Part shown: positions 44,041-52,596 of the stretch, one piece after another
How positions within the stretch are numbered: position 1 is the first letter of the stretch
Layout: each line of letters begins with the position of its first letter
Assembly: GCF_002087235.1 (NCBI RefSeq)
Contig: NZ_MUIO01000058.1
Coordinates: 1 to 64,000, forward strand
Origin: Pseudomonas floridensis
Lineage (GTDB): Bacteria > Pseudomonadota > Gammaproteobacteria > Pseudomonadales > Pseudomonadaceae
Direction: 5' to 3'
Length of the DNA: 64,000 nt
The notes under the pieces: model-generated
Databases searched by the model: none
The model's input: the letters and a program-made list of their open reading frames with translations, nothing else
Told to the model about the DNA's origin: nothing
Position numbers and translations under genes: made by a program

Positions 44041-45575
44041 ATTGACTCTCCGGCATCCAGTCTGGCGAGCAAGGTCTGGCCTCGATCCCACAGCGCATCG
44101 AGTTTGGCATCGCTCATACGGTCGAGGTTTTTGTAGACCATGCCCAAGCGCTGATTGCCGCGCAGCAGGTCGCCATGGCGCATCAGGAAATGCCAGTACA
44201 GTGCGTTGAACGGGCAGGCGTCTTGCGTGGTGCTTTCACTGACTTTATAGGCACAGTCGCGGCAATAATCCGACATGCGCTTGATGTACTGGCCGCTGGC
44301 GCAGTACGGTTTTGAGCCCAGATAACCGCCATCGGCGTGCATGACCATGCCCAGGGTGTTGGGCAATTCGACCCAGTCGAAGGCGTCCATGTAGATCGCC
44401 AGATACCACTCGCAGATTTCGGTCGGCGCGATGCCTGCGAGCAGGGCGAAGTTGCCAGTCACCATCAGCCGCTGAATATGGTGCGCGTACGCGTATTCCA
44501 GACTCTGGCCGATGGCCTGACGCATGCAGTTCATCTTTGTGTCACCGGTCCAGTAGAACTCGGGAAGCGCGCGAGTGTTGCCGAACAGGTTGCCGCTGGC
44601 GTACTCGGGCATTCTTAACCAGTACACGCCGTGTACGTATTCGCGCCAGCCGATCAACTGGCGAATGAAGCCTTCGGCGGCGTTGAGGGCAATGCGACCT
44701 GACCAGTAGGCGGCCTCGACGTCGCTGCACAGCTGACGCACATCCAGCAGACCGATATTCAGCGCAGCGCTGATGCGGGCGTGGAACAGGAACGGCTCAT
44801 TGCTGGCCATCGCGTCCTGATAATCGCCAAAGCCGGCCAGGCCAAAATCCAGAAAATATGCCCAGAGCGCCTGCGCATCGGCGTGGGTCACCGGGTAGTC
44901 GAAGGTGTCCAGCGTGCCGTAGTGATGGGAAAAACGCGCCTTTACCAACGTGATCACTGCTTGAGTGATCACGTCGCTGGGGAAGCGAATGGGGTAAGGC
45001 GCGTTGACGCCCTTGGGCAGCGCCTTGCGGTTTTCGGCATCGAAATTCCAAGCGCCTCCCACCGGCGTGCCATCGCCGTTGAGCAACAACCCGCTTTTGC
45101 GACGCATCTCCCGGTAAAAGAACTCCATGCGCAACTGCTTCTTGCCTTGTGCCCAGGACGAGAACTCATTGCGAGCGCACAGAAACCGGCTATCGGCATG
45201 CCACCGGATTGGCAGTCCACTGTCCCTGAGCGACTGTTCCAGTCGCCAGTCGCCGCACTCAGTCAGGTGCAACTCATCAGGCTGCAATCTGGATTGCCAG
45301 CGTTGCAGTTCGCCCGGTACCGATCCGCTGTTTTCAGGATCGTCCAGCGTGACGTACTGCACCCGGAATCCGCGCTGGCGCAATGCTTCGGCGAAATGGC
45401 GCATCGCGCTGAAGATCAACGTGATCTTTTGTGGATGATGCCGCACATGGCTGGCTTCTTCCATTACCTCGGCCAGCAGCACCGTGTCGCGCTCGGCATC
45501 CAGATCGTGCAGCGAAGCCAGCTCGAAAGACAGCTGGTCGCCGAGGACCAGGCATAAGCGACGGTGTGCGTTCAT
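44037..45575 (-). CDS. phrB: Iron-sulfur bacterial cryptochrome / (6-4) photolyase
   Basis: FeS-BCP class photolyase of 512 residues that repairs (6-4) photoproducts with light. Four cysteines at 350, 438, 441 and 454 coincide by number with the [4Fe-4S] ligands of Agrobacterium PhrB, and the catalytic His pair is at 365-366 ([10 protein letters not shown]). The N-terminal antenna domain ([10 protein letters not shown]) and C-terminal FAD domain are complete. The stop overlaps the DUF2256 start. A Nudix regulator lies upstream on the same strand, 47 bases away, without clear connection. Confidence 0.95.
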   Translation of the reverse strand: MNAHRRLCLVLGDQLSFELASLHDLDAERDTVLLAEVMEEASHVRHHPQKITLIFSAMRHFAEALRQRGFRVQYVTLDDPENSGSVPGELQRWQSRLQPDELHLTECGDWRLEQSLRDSGLPIRWHADSRFLCARNEFSSWAQGKKQLRMEFFYREMRRKSGLLLNGDGTPVGGAWNFDAENRKALPKGVNAPYPIRFPSDVITQAVITLVKARFSHHYGTLDTFDYPVTHADAQALWAYFLDFGLAGFGDYQDAMASNEPFLFHARISAALNIGLLDVRQLCSDVEAAYWSGRIALNAAEGFIRQLIGWREYVHGVYWLRMPEYASGNLFGNTRALPEFYWTGDTKMNCMRQAIGQSLEYAYAHHIQRLMVTGNFALLAGIAPTEICEWYLAIYMDAFDWVELPNTLGMVMHADGGYLGSKPYCASGQYIKRMSDYCRDCAYKVSESTTQDACPFNALYWHFLMRHGDLLRGNQRLGMVYKNLDRMSDAKLDALWDRGQTLLARLDAGESI

Positions 45576-45622
45576 TCAGGCAAAATCCAGGGCAGGGAAA
45601 GGGTGGCGAAGCAGGGCAGCTG

Positions 45623-46336
45623 TCAGGCAAAGGACCGATCGAAGTAGAAGATCCGGCCCGGCCGAAGGTTTTCCACCGTGGCCTGCGCCTTGATGCCTTC
45701 GCCTGACTTCTTGCGCCCGGTTTCCTTTATGAAGCCTTCTTCCGTCAGCTTGATCAGGCGTTGGCGCATGCTCGACTTGAGCACCGGTCGGCCCAGTGCC
45801 ACAGAATAGATCGTCGTGGCTTCCGGCGCGCTGAACTCGTTGCCGAGAAACAGCAAAGGCAGGCTGGAGTAGAGCGATTTGGAATACAGGCGTTCAGCAG
45901 CCTGTTCCACCAGCTCGTTGTGGTCGAACGGCAGCAGGTTGTCACGGCTCAGCAGAGCCTGAAGCGGCACGAATTTCTGTCGCTCGTTCAGGTGTGCTTC
46001 GCGGTCCACGATGGCGATGTAAAAGGTCGAGGATGACCAACACCTGGGGTCACGAAATGCGTTGCCCACGGTCCCGACCTGCTCGATATAGCCGGGCTCG
46101 ATGCCGATCTTCTCGGACGCGATCAGGCGCTTCATGCCGTCGTCCATCGACACATCACGCACGTCACCGTTGAGCACCAGGCCTGGAAGCGCCCAGCTCT
46201 CTGCATAAGGCTCGCCCGGGCGTTTGTGCAGCAAAACCTGAAGCGCTTGAGTCTTGCGGCAGTAGCGCAGAACCACCAGGTCGATGGTGTGCAGATAATC
46301 CATTTTCGACGGGGTTCCGTGTTCTGTCTGGCTCAT
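45623..46336 (-). CDS. nrtR: NrtR-family NAD repressor (Nudix plus winged helix)
   Basis: Regulator of 237 residues with an N-terminal Nudix-like domain (TIDLVVLRYC, then WALPGLVLNGDVRD; the Nudix box is degenerate) and a C-terminal winged helix (SMRQRLIKLTEEGFIKETGRKKSGEG). NrtR senses ADP-ribose or NAD metabolites and represses NAD genes. It follows nadD2 by a single base (TGA-C-ATG); an alternative ATG four codons upstream would overlap nadD2. The two NrtR-like operators nearby make its regulon evident here. In P. aeruginosa the orthologue is in the same gene order. Confidence 0.93.
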   Translation of the reverse strand: MSQTEHGTPSKMDYLHTIDLVVLRYCRKTQALQVLLHKRPGEPYAESWALPGLVLNGDVRDVSMDDGMKRLIASEKIGIEPGYIEQVGTVGNAFRDPRCWSSSTFYIAIVDREAHLNERQKFVPLQALLSRDNLLPFDHNELVEQAAERLYSKSLYSSLPLLFLGNEFSAPEATTIYSVALGRPVLKSSMRQRLIKLTEEGFIKETGRKKSGEGIKAQATVENLRPGRIFYFDRSFA

Positions 46337-46337
46337 G

Positions 46338-46883
46338 TCAAGCAACACCTGCTGCGTAAATTCGGTAGTTTAACGGATCCATGCCCGGCGCAATCCAGTG
46401 CGGCGGCAGCGCTGCACCCTGGAGGATCTGCTCGCGCATCGCAGTGCTTCGCACGCCGGCTTGCTCGGGAACGGTGATAACCGAGAACGTTTCAAGCAGT
46501 TCCGGGCCAAGGTAAAAGCCGGGGAGGGCGTCCGCGACGTCCTGGCCCACCACGAGGGCGATCTGGTTCGGTGCGTGGCCTGTGCTTGCGCAGATGTGCG
46601 TCAGCAGGTTGAAACTGAAAACCGGGCCAAGGTCGTTGGCGCAGAGCTCGCGCTCGATATCACTGACGATCAAAGCGCCGCTGCACTGTTGACGAACGTT
46701 GTCGGTGACCTGCCGCAGCCACTCAAGGCGAAGTTCGAAATCCACCATCACCTTGCCGTAGGGGTGCTGGAACGAAGGCACCACCAGCGTGAACCTTGCC
46801 TGTCTGGAGGCCTGAATCATGACATTGGCATGGCCAGCGTGGGGTGGATTGAATGCCCCACCGTAAACCGCGATCTCGTACAT
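46338..46883 (-). CDS. nadD2: Nicotinate/nicotinamide mononucleotide adenylyltransferase, NadD2
   Basis: Nucleotidyltransferase of 181 residues that joins (nicotinate or nicotinamide) mononucleotide to AMP. The HIGH-type motif is GGAFNPPHAGH, and the C-terminal ISTxxR-type motif is RSTAMRE. It is shorter than housekeeping NadD and matches the second copy I recall in the P. aeruginosa NrtR cluster. First gene of the minus-strand unit nadD2-nrtR. Its promoter region contains an AGTAYA-N5-TGTACT palindrome. Confidence 0.9.
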   Translation of the reverse strand: MYEIAVYGGAFNPPHAGHANVMIQASRQARFTLVVPSFQHPYGKVMVDFELRLEWLRQVTDNVRQQCSGALIVSDIERELCANDLGPVFSFNLLTHICASTGHAPNQIALVVGQDVADALPGFYLGPELLETFSVITVPEQAGVRSTAMREQILQGAALPPHWIAPGMDPLNYRIYAAGVA

Positions 46884-46907
46884 GGTCTCTCTCTCCTTTG
46901 GCTAAAA

Positions 46908-46924
46908 AGTATATTAGATGTACT
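46908..46924. promoter_or_regulatory. NrtR-like operator in the nadD2 promoter
   Basis: AGTATATTAGATGTACT is an imperfect inverted repeat (arms AGTATA / TGTACT around TTAGA). On the minus strand it overlaps TATACT as possible -10 with TTGATC as possible -35 at 15 bases. Repression of nadD2-nrtR by NrtR is inferred. Confidence 0.75.
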
Positions 46925-47046
46925 TATTGATCAATCGCTTTCTCTCTTCGAGAGCAATGTGTCGTTCGTGATCACTTTTATTCAACGTCCTTAATGCAGG
47001 CATTGGGTTCAAAATTCAGACTCAAAAAAATAAATCAAAATCAGCG

Positions 47047-47076
47047 TTGACCTAAAAAGTACATCATGTGTACTAT
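47047..47076 (+). promoter_or_regulatory. pncA promoter with embedded NrtR-like operator
   Basis: TTGACC (47047-47052) and TACTAT (47071-47076) are spaced by 18 bases. Between and across them lies AGTACATCATGTGTACT (47058-47074), a perfect 6-bp inverted repeat around TCATG. Bound repressor would block RNA polymerase directly. Confidence 0.8.
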
Positions 47077-47103
47077 TAATTCAATGCAGGGGAGGAACCG
47101 ATC

Positions 47104-47745
47104 ATGAGCGCCACAAAGATCAAGACCGCTTCATTCGATGTCGATGCACAAAAGAGCTTCACGCCGCTGTGCCCTGATGAGTTGCCGGTCAGCGGCGGTC
47201 ATGAGATCGGCCAGGCGCTCAATGTCATGGCGACGTTTGCCAGCAAGCGCCTGGGCAGCAAGGACGCACACGCCGTGAATGCGGCCTGGGTCGTCGACGC
47301 GCATGACAAGATGCTCCAGCCAACCGGGCTCAGGCACGCCGACCTGACCTGGGTCAGCCACTGCGTACCGGGTACCGAAGGTTTCAGGCTGCTGGACGAG
47401 TTGCCACAACCGCTCGACTACGACTACTTCGTGTGGAAAGGCGTTGAGCCCGACCTGCATCCCTACGGTGCGGTCTGGCACGATCTGGACGAAAAGCTTT
47501 CCACCGGCGTGATCGAATACCTGCGGGCCAATGCTATCGAGCGGGTCATCGTCGGCGGCCTGGCGCTGGACTTCTGCGTCAAGACCACCGCTCTGCAGTT
47601 GGTCAGGGCCGGTTTCACCGTAGTGCTGTATTTGCCAGCCTGCCGGGGCATCAGCGAAGAGGGCTGCACTGCGGCGCTGGTCGAGATGACGCAGGCCGGT
47701 ATTCTCATCGCACACAATCAGCAGGAATTGACCGCATTGGCCTGA
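47104..47745 (+). CDS. pncA: Nicotinamidase
   Basis: Hydrolyses nicotinamide to nicotinate, the first step of NAD recycling. The 213-residue isochorismatase-fold protein has the triad Asp14 (FDVDAQKSF), Lys112 (FVWKGVEPD) and Cys158 (GGLALDFCVKTTA), and a metal-binding DAHDKM block (His67). Ribosome site GGGGAGG lies 8 bases before ATG. First gene of pncA-pncB-nadE under the NrtR-type promoter. Confidence 0.95.
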   Translation: MSATKIKTASFDVDAQKSFTPLCPDELPVSGGHEIGQALNVMATFASKRLGSKDAHAVNAAWVVDAHDKMLQPTGLRHADLTWVSHCVPGTEGFRLLDELPQPLDYDYFVWKGVEPDLHPYGAVWHDLDEKLSTGVIEYLRANAIERVIVGGLALDFCVKTTALQLVRAGFTVVLYLPACRGISEEGCTAALVEMTQAGILIAHNQQELTALA

Positions 47746-47762
47746 GGCCTGGGGAGAGAGTC

Positions 47763-48968
47763 ATGGAAAGTGTCTACGATTTCAGCAAGCCGATCATTCG
47801 TTCACCCACCGACGACGATATGTACAAGCTGTCGATGGGCCAGGCCATCTACCACGCCTACCCGAGCGCCGATACCGAGTGGGCCCTGCGGGTGCGCTCC
47901 CAGGATGACCTGACGCCCTACATCAACGAGATCCGCGAAGCCGTCGATCAGCTTCAGGAGCTGGAAAGCAGCCAGGACATGCTTCGGCATTTGCGTGGCA
48001 TTCCCTACATCAGCACCGACTACATCGACTACCTGGAAGACTTCCGCCTCAAGCCGCGCTTCGTCAGGATTGGCGAGAAAGACGGGCAGCTTGAAATCCG
48101 CGCTCGTGGGCCGTGGGTTGGCGTATCGCCTTTTGAAGTCAAGATTCTGGCCATCGTCAGCGAGATCCGTAACCGCCATGTTTACCCCGATCTGTCGCTG
48201 GAACAGGTGCGTGAGAGTCTCTACAGGAAGTTCGACTGGCTGAAAGCCAACGCCACGACTGAAGAGCTGGCGGCGTTCAAGGTCGCCGATTTCGGTACGC
48301 GCCGTCGAATTTCCTACTTGGCTCAGGAAGAAGTCGTACGCACCATGATGCGGGATTTCCCCGGTGAGTTCGTCGGCACCAGCAACATCCAGTTGGCCCG
48401 TGAATTCGACATCCGTGCCGTGGGCACCCAGGCTCACGAGTGGTTCCAGGCGCACCAGCAATTGGGACCTCGTCTGGTCGACAGTCAGAAAGCGGCGCTG
48501 GATGGCTGGATCAAGGAGTACCGCGGCGACCCGGGACTGACGCTGGCGGACTGCATCAATCAGGACGCTTTCCTGCGCGATTTCGACTCGTATTACGCCA
48601 AGCTGTTCGACGGCTGCCGCCACGATTCGGGTGACCCGCTGGTATGGGGCGACCGCATGATTGCGCATTATGAATCGCTGCGCATCGACCCGCAGACCAA
48701 GACGCTGATCTTCAGCGATGGCTTGAATCTGGGCGACAAGGCCCTGCGGATCCTGCGTCACTTCCGTGGCCGCATCAACGTTTCGTTCGGCATCGGCACC
48801 GACCTCACCAACGGCGTCGAGGGCGTCAAACCCCTGAGCATCGTGATGAAAATGGTCAATTGCCAGGGCCAGCCGGTTGCCAAGATCTCCGATGCGCCCG
48901 GCAAGAGCCAGTGTGAATCGCCAGAGTTTCTGGCGTACCTGAAGCAGGTTTTCCAGGTAAAGGAATGA
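47763..48968 (+). CDS. pncB: Nicotinate phosphoribosyltransferase
   Basis: Converts nicotinate and PRPP to nicotinate mononucleotide with ATP hydrolysis. Length 401 fits the E. coli-type enzyme. Landmarks are the N-terminal [15 protein letters not shown], the FGTRRRISY loop, [13 protein letters not shown] with the phosphorylated His, and [14 protein letters not shown]. It starts 17 bases after pncA and ends 10 bases before nadE, so the three are one operon. Confidence 0.96.
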   Translation: MESVYDFSKPIIRSPTDDDMYKLSMGQAIYHAYPSADTEWALRVRSQDDLTPYINEIREAVDQLQELESSQDMLRHLRGIPYISTDYIDYLEDFRLKPRFVRIGEKDGQLEIRARGPWVGVSPFEVKILAIVSEIRNRHVYPDLSLEQVRESLYRKFDWLKANATTEELAAFKVADFGTRRRISYLAQEEVVRTMMRDFPGEFVGTSNIQLAREFDIRAVGTQAHEWFQAHQQLGPRLVDSQKAALDGWIKEYRGDPGLTLADCINQDAFLRDFDSYYAKLFDGCRHDSGDPLVWGDRMIAHYESLRIDPQTKTLIFSDGLNLGDKALRILRHFRGRINVSFGIGTDLTNGVEGVKPLSIVMKMVNCQGQPVAKISDAPGKSQCESPEFLAYLKQVFQVKE

Positions 48969-48978
48969 GGACAACACC

Positions 48979-49815
48979 ATGAATACGCAAGCGAACCTGC
49001 AAGCCGAGATCCAGTCCGCGCTGTGCATCGACCGTAGCATCACCGATCTGAACGGTGCGAACGCCGAAATTGCACGACGGGTCCGGTTCATCAAAGATGT
49101 GCTGCTCAAGTCCGGGATGAAAGCGCTGGTGCTGGGCATCAGCGGCGGGGTCGATTCTTCGACCACCGGGCGGCTGTGCCAACTGGCGGTCAACGAGTTG
49201 CGAGCGCAGGGCCACGCCGTGAAGTTCGTTGCGGTGCGCCTGCCCTATAAAACTCAAGCGGACGAGCAAGACGCTCAGGCAGCGCTGGGCTTCATCCAGC
49301 CCGACGTGACGACCACGGTAAATATTGCCCGCGCTGTAGACAGCGTAATGGGCGAAATCTCCATCGAAGGCCTGGAGCCGAGCCCGGAACTCACCGACTT
49401 CGCCAAGGGCAACGTCAAGGCCCGCACCCGGATGCTGGCGCAATACGCGATCGCCAATTTCGTCGCGGGGCTGGTGGTCGGCACGGACCACGCGGCCGAG
49501 GCGGTGATGGGCTTCTTCACCAAATTCGGCGACGGCGCCTGCGACCTGGCTCCGTTGAGCGGCTTGACCAAAGGGCAGGTTCGCTTGCTGGCCAGTGCGC
49601 TTGGCGCTCCGGCGCACCTGGTGAGCAAGGCACCGACGGCCGATCTTGAGGACCTGGATCCAGGCAAACCGGACGAGGTGGCCTATGGCTGCACCTACAA
49701 CGACATCGACAACTACCTGCTGGGCAAAGACGTCCCAGCCTCGGCCGCAGCGATCATCGAAGCGGCATACCTCAAGACCGCCCACAAACGTGAATTGCCG
49801 ATTGTGCCTGTTTGA
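48979..49815 (+). CDS. nadE: Ammonia-dependent NAD synthetase
   Basis: Amidates nicotinate adenine dinucleotide to NAD using ammonia and ATP. The 278-residue protein is a stand-alone N-type ATP pyrophosphatase with the PP-loop [10 protein letters not shown] and no glutaminase domain. Further blocks are [16 protein letters not shown] and [19 protein letters not shown]. Last gene of pncA-pncB-nadE; together with nadD2 the cluster encodes the full nicotinamide to NAD route. The 275 bases after it hold no gene or clear terminator. Confidence 0.97.
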   Translation: MNTQANLQAEIQSALCIDRSITDLNGANAEIARRVRFIKDVLLKSGMKALVLGISGGVDSSTTGRLCQLAVNELRAQGHAVKFVAVRLPYKTQADEQDAQAALGFIQPDVTTTVNIARAVDSVMGEISIEGLEPSPELTDFAKGNVKARTRMLAQYAIANFVAGLVVGTDHAAEAVMGFFTKFGDGACDLAPLSGLTKGQVRLLASALGAPAHLVSKAPTADLEDLDPGKPDEVAYGCTYNDIDNYLLGKDVPASAAAIIEAAYLKTAHKRELPIVPV

Positions 49816-50090
49816 AGTGCAGCACAGGCCGTGAGCATTCCCGCCACACGTTCGACGTTGCGCTGTCGTGCAGCAAGCACCGGTTTGCCTGGAGCGAGTT
49901 TGCTCTGGACGGCAATCCAGCGACAGCGCTGGTTTATCCGCTGAAAATCCAGCGTCTATAACACCGCCTTCTTAAGCACGCGGAGCGCCGCCCGGCTCAC
50001 TTCAACGAAAGGCTTCGGCGTTCAGGGCTGGTGCTTGTGGCGACCCCTGCTTGAGCTTGCTTGCGAAGACCACATCTCAACCGCTGACGG

Positions 50091-52280
50091 TCAGAACGTG
50101 TACCGGGCCGTCAGCGTGTAGTTGCGCGGGTCGCCGTAGGTGTCGGTAGAACCCCAGACCGAACTGGTGCCGATTGCCGCGTAATAAACACGGTCGAAAA
50201 TGTTATTGGCGTTCAGTTGCAGGTCCAGGTGCTTGTTGACCTGATACCCGGCCATCAGGTCGGCGACCGCGTAGCTGCCTTGTTCGAGGCGATAGCTGCC
50301 GTCGGTGAGGGCGATGTCGTTGTACATGCGGCTCTGCCAGTAGACGTTGCCGCCGACGCGCAGTTTTTCCAGCGGGCCCTGAAACCGGTATACGGTCGAG
50401 ACCTTGAACAGGTGCTCAGGCGTGTCAGTGTCGAAGCGCTGGTTCTCGTTTGCCGGGTCGGCATCCTTCACGTAATGGGCGCGGGTGAAGGTGTAACCGG
50501 CGCCGATTTGCCAGTTTTCGGTCAGCGCACCTTGCAGTTCCAGGTCGATGCCCTGACTGCGCACCAGACCGGACGCGTCGTAGCAGGTCAGCACCGGGCA
50601 GCCTGCCTGAGTGGAGGTCTGGGTGCCCAGGTTGGTCTGGTCGGTGCGGAACACTGCCAGGCTGGCATTGAGGGCTCCGTTGAAGTACTCGCCCTTGATG
50701 CCGACTTCGTAGTTTTCACCGACGACGGGCTTGAGTTGTGCGCCGGAAAGATCCTGATAGCTCTGCGGCTGGAAGATGTCGGTGTAACTGGCATATACGG
50801 AATAGGTGTCGTCCAGCTTGTAGATAAGGCCGCCATAGCGCGTTACGTTTTTGGTGACCTTGTAGTCGCCATCGCCAGTGCGGTCATCGTAGTCGTACCA
50901 GTCCAGACGACCACCCAGAATCATCGTCAGAGGGTCGGCCAGGCTCAGGCGGGTCGTCAGGTAGATGCCTTCCTGAGTGGTGATGCTGTGGAGGTTGCCG
51001 TCGTGCACGAAGTTCGGTTTTGGCGCGGCAATCGGCAGGCCGGTGTCGTAGGGGCTGTATTCTTTGCTGTCTTTGTCATAGACGCGGCGGCTGGCGCCGA
51101 CCACCAGTTCATGGGTACGGCCCAGCGCCTGGAACGGGCCGCTGGCGAACGCATCGAAGGCAGTCTGTTTTTCCTCGGGTCGCGACTGGTACGCGGTGGT
51201 TTCCAGCGGGCCGTTGTAGCGAGACAGATAAGTCCCGGAGAACAGGCCGTCCAGCGAAGACGCCGTGCCGGCGAGGTGCAGTTTCCAGTCGTTGTCGAAC
51301 CGGTGTTCCAGTTCGCCGAACACGGTGTCGATCTGCAGCTTCTTCTTTTCCCAGTCGGAGCCGGGGTAGGTGGAGCGCGGCAGGTTCAAATGGTGTCCAT
51401 CGGTGCCCAGCGGCAAGCCGCCCCAGAAAAAGTTGGTTTCATCTTCCTGGCGGGAATAGCCCAGCGTTGCGGTAGTGGCTTCGCTCAGGTCGGCTTCGAC
51501 CACGCCGTAGAACACGCCGTGATCGCTCTTTTCCTTGTCGCGGAAACTGTCCGCGTCCTGATAGGAACCCACTACACGACCGCGCAGGGTGCCGCTCTCG
51601 TTCAAACGGCTGGAGGCATCAAATTCGCCACGGTAGTTGTCCCAACTGCCTGCACTGCCGGTCAGGGAAACCTGCGGGTCGAAGGTCGGGCGCTTGCGTA
51701 CCATGTTGATCGCCGCCGAGGGATTGCCGGCGCCTGTGATCAGGCCGGTCGCGCCGCGAATGACTTCCACACGGTCGAACATCGCCAGGTTGGGCTGCAC
51801 GCCCATGGTCCAGCCTGAGTAGGAGGCGGGAATGCCGTCGTACATGATGTTGTCGATGTCGAAGCCGCGCGAGGTGTAAGTCTGCCGACCGGGGCCGCTG
51901 GACTGACTGAGGAACAGACCGGGTGTGTTCCTGACCACGTCGTTGACGCTGGTCATGGCTTGATCGTCCATGCGCTGGCGGGTGATGACGGTGACGGCTT
52001 GCGGGGTTTCGCGCATGGTCAGCGGCAGTTTGGTAGCGGTCTGCATGACGCCGGTGGTGTAGGAGCCCGAGCCTTCGGTGGTCATACCCAAACGAGCGTC
52101 GCTGATTTCGGTAGCGCCCAGTTCCAGCGTGCCGCTGGTCTGTGCCGATTGAGCTGATTCGGACGAGGCCTGAAGTGGCGCGTCGGCGGCAAAGGTCGTT
52201 GGCGCGGTGGCTGCCCAGATTCCCATGGCCAACAGGCATGGCGTAAAGCGAAATCGGCGTTGCAGATGTTGGCCGGGCAT
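50091..52280 (-). CDS. FhuE-like TonB-dependent siderophore receptor
   Basis: Outer-membrane barrel receptor of 729 residues, the same length as E. coli FhuE. A signal peptide (cleavage after TFA) is followed by a TonB-box-like segment, the plug with TPQAVTVITRQRMDDQ, GFDIDNIMYDGIPAS and VEVIRGATGLITGAGNPSAAINMVRK, then the barrel with IFQPQSYQDLSG and the terminal Phe. No N-terminal secretin-like signalling domain, so it is not an FpvA-type regulator-linked receptor. FhuE takes ferric coprogen-type hydroxamates; similar xenosiderophores are likely here. A Fur-like box lies 50 bases upstream. Confidence 0.93.
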   Translation of the reverse strand: MPGQHLQRRFRFTPCLLAMGIWAATAPTTFAADAPLQASSESAQSAQTSGTLELGATEISDARLGMTTEGSGSYTTGVMQTATKLPLTMRETPQAVTVITRQRMDDQAMTSVNDVVRNTPGLFLSQSSGPGRQTYTSRGFDIDNIMYDGIPASYSGWTMGVQPNLAMFDRVEVIRGATGLITGAGNPSAAINMVRKRPTFDPQVSLTGSAGSWDNYRGEFDASSRLNESGTLRGRVVGSYQDADSFRDKEKSDHGVFYGVVEADLSEATTATLGYSRQEDETNFFWGGLPLGTDGHHLNLPRSTYPGSDWEKKKLQIDTVFGELEHRFDNDWKLHLAGTASSLDGLFSGTYLSRYNGPLETTAYQSRPEEKQTAFDAFASGPFQALGRTHELVVGASRRVYDKDSKEYSPYDTGLPIAAPKPNFVHDGNLHSITTQEGIYLTTRLSLADPLTMILGGRLDWYDYDDRTGDGDYKVTKNVTRYGGLIYKLDDTYSVYASYTDIFQPQSYQDLSGAQLKPVVGENYEVGIKGEYFNGALNASLAVFRTDQTNLGTQTSTQAGCPVLTCYDASGLVRSQGIDLELQGALTENWQIGAGYTFTRAHYVKDADPANENQRFDTDTPEHLFKVSTVYRFQGPLEKLRVGGNVYWQSRMYNDIALTDGSYRLEQGSYAVADLMAGYQVNKHLDLQLNANNIFDRVYYAAIGTSSVWGSTDTYGDPRNYTLTARYTF

Positions 52281-52596
52281 GAAGCTGGAACTCCCTGAAG
52301 ACCATCCGTGGCCTGGTGATAATAGTGTTGAGAACGATTCGCGTTAGTGTGACAGATTGTTTCTGCCAGAAAAAGCCCGCACAGACAGATACTTAACAAA
52401 TTTTTCACATTTTTCAGCGGCCGCCGTCTGCATGTCTGAACAGGCGACCTGGTGGCGGAGCCATGCGAATAGGGGCGGGATGAGTCGCACGTCGGGTGTT
52501 CCCGACCCGGGCCACGGGTCGGGAACACCGATCAAAACGCAGGCCATGTTCAGCCTGAGGTAAGGAGGGAAGACGGCCATTCAAGCCGTCGAGGGA
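52281..52596. other. Noncoding region between receptor and autotransporter
   Basis: Holds the Fur-like box on the receptor side and, at 52495-52529, a 15-bp perfect stem (GGTGTTCCCGACCCG, loop GGCCA, and its complement) 67 bases past the autotransporter stop. The hairpin lacks a T-run. No gene is visible. Confidence 0.7.
52330..52342. promoter_or_regulatory. Fur-box-like sequence
   Basis: GAGAACGATTCGC resembles the Fur core GAGAATGATTCTC (two mismatches) and sits 50 bases upstream of the siderophore receptor start. Iron repression is the natural reading. Confidence 0.6.
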
